Below, piece after piece: positions 61,866 to 64,000 of a stretch of 64,000 nt of DNA; position 1 is the first letter of the stretch; the number at the start of each line of letters is the position of its first letter. The stretch is taken from contig JACCER010000008.1 in NCBI GenBank assembly GCA_013416445.1, forward strand, positions 95,671-159,670, written 5' to 3'. This DNA is from Alcaligenaceae bacterium (GTDB taxonomy: Bacteria > Pseudomonadota > Gammaproteobacteria > Burkholderiales > Burkholderiaceae_B). The notes beneath the pieces were generated by a model. That model was not told the DNA's origin, did not search any database, and saw only the letters and a list, made by a program, of their open reading frames with translations. The position numbers were made by a program, and so were the translations under genes.

Positions 61866-63209
61866 ATGAGCGGTTGGAAATATGGCTGGGTACTGGCCCT
61901 GATGTCGGTTGCGGCATTTACGGCCAACGCGGCGCAGGCGCCTGCCGACCCTGAACTATTGAATCGTGCCCAGGCCTGGCTGCAGCAGGGTCAGGGGCTT
62001 ACGGCGTACGGTCTGCTTGAACCACACGAATCTGAACTCGCTGGTCTGCCTGCTTACGACTATCTGCTGGGCCAGGCGGCGTTGGCGGCCAAGCAGCCCA
62101 CTCGCGCGGCGCTGGCTTTCGAGCGCTGCCTGGCGGTTGACCCAGTCAACGGCCTTTGCCGTTTGGGCATGGCGCGAGCTCATATTGCGCTATCTGAAGT
62201 TGAAAGCGCCCGCCTCGAGCTCAACACCATCTCCAGTTCGGCGCCGCCCGAATCGGTGCAGAATGCCGTTGCCAATTATCTGGGCCTGCTGTCCAACGCG
62301 CAGCAAGCTGACCAAGACAGCCGCTTGTCCAGTTATATAGAAGTGGGCGTGGGCTACGACAGCAATATCAATAGCGCTACCTCGCTATCCAATATGGCCT
62401 TGCCGGCGTTTGGCGGCGCGGTGTTCTCGCTAAGCCGCGATGGCCGCAAGCAGGGCAGCGGCTTGAACCGGGCGGCTTTCAATTTGCGCTATTCCGCGCC
62501 ACTGGCCAAAAACTGGCGCTATTTGCTTGAAACCAATATTGCCGCCACCGGCAACTGGGCCAAGCATGATTACAACACCTTGGTCTCTGATGTGGCCGCA
62601 GGCGTGGAGCGCCAGGCCGACAGGCACAAGTTCAGCGCCAAGCTGCAGGCGCAGAATTACGCGCTGGGCGGGCATAGCTACCGCAATACGGTCGGGCTGT
62701 TGGGGCAGTATGCTTATTCGGTTTCCGACCGCAGTCAGTTCAGCGCCTTTGCACAGACTAGCCGCCTGAATTACCCCGACTACAAGCTGCGCAACGCCAA
62801 CCGCTATACCGGCGGCGTGTCGTGGTCGCAGGCACTGATCAACGACAGGGCGGTAGCCTATGCCAGCCTGTATGGTGGCCGGGAAAGCAGTGTGCATGGC
62901 GCTGCCCCTGAAGATTTCAAATACCGCTTTTCCGGCATGAGAATGGGCGGGCTTTACTTGTTTACACCACGTCTGAAACTCGAGGCTGGCGTGGGCGCCG
63001 AGCGGCGCACATACAGTGGTAGCGACGTCTTGTTCCAAACGCGCCGCCGCGAAACCTTGTACGACGGCTACCTGGGGCTGGATTATTCCATTAGTCGAAA
63101 GTTGTCGCTGCGGCCGCAATATCGGTTCACCCACAGTGACTCAAACATCCCGTTGCGCGATTTCCAGCGTCACGTAATCACTATGAATCTACGCTATGAA
63201 CTATTTTAA
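61866..63209 (+). CDS. TPR plus outer-membrane beta-barrel protein (surface lipoprotein assembly modifier-like)
   Basis: This 447-residue protein has a signal peptide (about residues 1-24), an N-terminal TPR-like region (about 30-145, LLGQAALAAKQPTRAALAFE and LAVDPVNGLCRLGMARAHIA), and a C-terminal beta-barrel from about residue 155 that starts YIEVGVGYDSNINSATSLS and ends in an aromatic residue (LRYELF), as outer-membrane proteins do. This is the DUF560/Slam-like layout, whose members move or modify surface lipoproteins. Its end overlaps the FecR-domain gene by 14 bases; that gene could encode the client (inference). Confidence 0.85.
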   Translation: MSGWKYGWVLALMSVAAFTANAAQAPADPELLNRAQAWLQQGQGLTAYGLLEPHESELAGLPAYDYLLGQAALAAKQPTRAALAFERCLAVDPVNGLCRLGMARAHIALSEVESARLELNTISSSAPPESVQNAVANYLGLLSNAQQADQDSRLSSYIEVGVGYDSNINSATSLSNMALPAFGGAVFSLSRDGRKQGSGLNRAAFNLRYSAPLAKNWRYLLETNIAATGNWAKHDYNTLVSDVAAGVERQADRHKFSAKLQAQNYALGGHSYRNTVGLLGQYAYSVSDRSQFSAFAQTSRLNYPDYKLRNANRYTGGVSWSQALINDRAVAYASLYGGRESSVHGAAPEDFKYRFSGMRMGGLYLFTPRLKLEAGVGAERRTYSGSDVLFQTRRRETLYDGYLGLDYSISRKLSLRPQYRFTHSDSNIPLRDFQRHVITMNLRYELF

Positions 63210-64000
63210 ATCCGGGCTATGCCTGATTTTTGCTGGTTTCATGGCCTTGGGCCATGGTGTCAGCCAGGCCGAAAGCGTCGCCAGCGTGCGTTTTGCCAGC
63301 GGCCTGGTCACGGCCAAGGTCGCCTCGCAGCCCGAGCGCCAGCTGGCCAAGGGCGACGACATCGAAAAAGCTTCCCGCATCGAGACCGCCGCCAATGGCC
63401 GCGTGCAAATGCGCTTTACCGATGGGGGAATGGTGTCGCTCATGCCCGACAGCACCTTCTCGGTTGATGACTACGCCTATCAAGAGGGCGCCGATGACGG
63501 CAATCTGGTGTTCGGCCTGCTGCGTGGCGGCTTGCGCACCATGACGGGCGCCATAGGAAAAACGCGCCACGAAGGCTACCAACTGAATACGCCTGTGGCT
63601 ACCTTGGGCATACGCGGCACGCAGTTCACCGCGGTGCTGAATCCACCCAACACCTTGCGAGTACATGTGGGGGAAGGCAAGGTGGTCATCACCAACTCCC
63701 GCGGCACGCTGGAAGTGCCGGCGGGCCAGAACGCCGTTGTTACCCTGGATACCGCGCCCGAATTTACCGAGCGAGGGCCTATGTACCTGGCCACCGGGCC
63801 GAGCGGCGACAACTTGGCCGCTGAGGGCCTGGTCCGGCGAGACCCTCTGCTGGGTCCGCCATTGCTGGACCTGGATTTATTAAGAAACATCAATGACTTT
63901 GTGGTGGTCCAGGCACCGCCGCCACCGCCGCCGCCGCCGCCACCGCCGCCACCGCCGCCGCCACCGCCACCGCCACCGCCACCGCCACCGCCACCGCCAA
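63196..64000 (+). CDS. FecR-domain protein with polyproline linker (partial)
   Basis: The gene starts inside the end of the barrel gene (ATG at 63196) and runs off the window. It has a signal peptide (ending SQA, about residue 25), then a FecR domain (about 30-190): LAKGDDIEKASRIETAANGR, MRFTDGGMVSLMPDSTFSVD, NTPVATLGIRGTQFTAVL and LRVHVGEGKVVITNS. From residue 241 a run of at least 28 prolines fills the sequence to the window end. FecR domains outside iron uptake occur in surface and periplasmic proteins; the rest is not visible. The tandem with the barrel protein suggests an envelope or surface system. Confidence 0.88.
   Translation, partial: MNYFKSGLCLIFAGFMALGHGVSQAESVASVRFASGLVTAKVASQPERQLAKGDDIEKASRIETAANGRVQMRFTDGGMVSLMPDSTFSVDDYAYQEGADDGNLVFGLLRGGLRTMTGAIGKTRHEGYQLNTPVATLGIRGTQFTAVLNPPNTLRVHVGEGKVVITNSRGTLEVPAGQNAVVTLDTAPEFTERGPMYLATGPSGDNLAAEGLVRRDPLLGPPLLDLDLLRNINDFVVVQAPPPPPPPPPPPPPPPPPPPPPPPPPPPP
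63916..63999 (+). repeat. CCG/CCA trinucleotide tract encoding 28 prolines
   Basis: The tract consists only of CCG and CCA codons; its end settles into a regular CCA-CCG hexamer. It continues past the window. Slippage would change the linker length in steps of one or two prolines without a frameshift. Confidence 0.9.

Noticed and set aside
1..64000. CRISPR array, tRNA, rRNA, prophage or complete insertion sequence
   Set aside because: I saw no regular repeat-spacer array, no tRNA or rRNA sequence, and no transposase, integrase or phage structural gene.

Overview
The window looks like the chromosome of a beta-proteobacterium of the Alcaligenaceae/Burkholderiales type (Bordetella, Achromobacter or Pusillimonas-like). 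The main reasons are three full-length Bug/TctC-type tricarboxylate-transporter receptors plus two receptor remnants, many small catabolic loci controlled by LysR or IclR regulators, moderate GC content, and gene families typical of that group. This assignment is inference; no rRNA or tRNA gene is present to confirm it.

Layout. 1-5.7 kb: an acyl-CoA dehydrogenase pair (the first gene is cut by the window edge), a LysR regulator, and a divergent, translationally coupled operon of class III CoA-transferase, quinone-oxidoreductase-like MDR protein and Bug receptor. 5.8-7.0 kb: an MFS exporter. 7.0-8.1 kb: a gene-poor region with a strongly AT-rich part. 8.1-9.9 kb: a sodium:solute symporter with a 43-residue single-helix partner. 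10.4-20.3 kb: a complete peptide/opine-type ABC importer (two permeases, two ATPases), a YtcJ-like amidohydrolase, a COG0523 GTPase and two tandem, recently duplicated binding proteins. 20.3-28.4 kb: housekeeping genes (ppc, SDR, ilvD, MFS, nadE). 28.5-33.9 kb: a ThDP enzyme, an IclR regulator, a thioesterase and a second acyl-CoA dehydrogenase pair. 34.1-41.2 kb: a LysR regulator with a Bug-galB-galC operon (lower gallate/protocatechuate 4,5-cleavage pathway), psiF, a DUF1993 protein, enoyl-CoA hydratase, a Bug remnant and a second CoA-transferase. 42.2-47.8 kb: a TctDE-like two-component system facing tctB-tctA and a receptor. 47.9-53.3 kb: thiolase, nitroreductase, a Bug remnant, a fused double acyl-CoA dehydrogenase and enoyl-CoA hydratase. 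53.6-64 kb: cell-envelope and signalling genes: a DUF2799 lipoprotein, a VWA protein with four repeats, a cysteine-free sulfite-oxidase-fold protein coupled to a histidine kinase and a LuxR-type regulator, a membrane/secreted protein pair, a small ochre-interrupted gene, a TPR/beta-barrel protein and a FecR protein that runs into a polyproline tract at the window end.

How it works together. Most of the window is organised for catabolism of organic acids: periplasmic capture (Bug receptors, TctAB, ABC importer, symporter), CoA activation (CoA-transferases), beta-oxidation-like steps (paired dehydrogenases, hydratases, thiolase) and entry into central metabolism (GalB/GalC products pyruvate and oxaloacetate; PEP carboxylase). 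A family of palindromic repeats (about ten sites) is scattered mostly just behind stop codons and probably serves in 3' end formation. The most unusual points are the dehydrogenase pair fused into one 774-residue chain, the cysteine-free molybdopterin-fold protein in a sensor operon, the repeat that forms the end of nadE, and the two orphan receptor tails.
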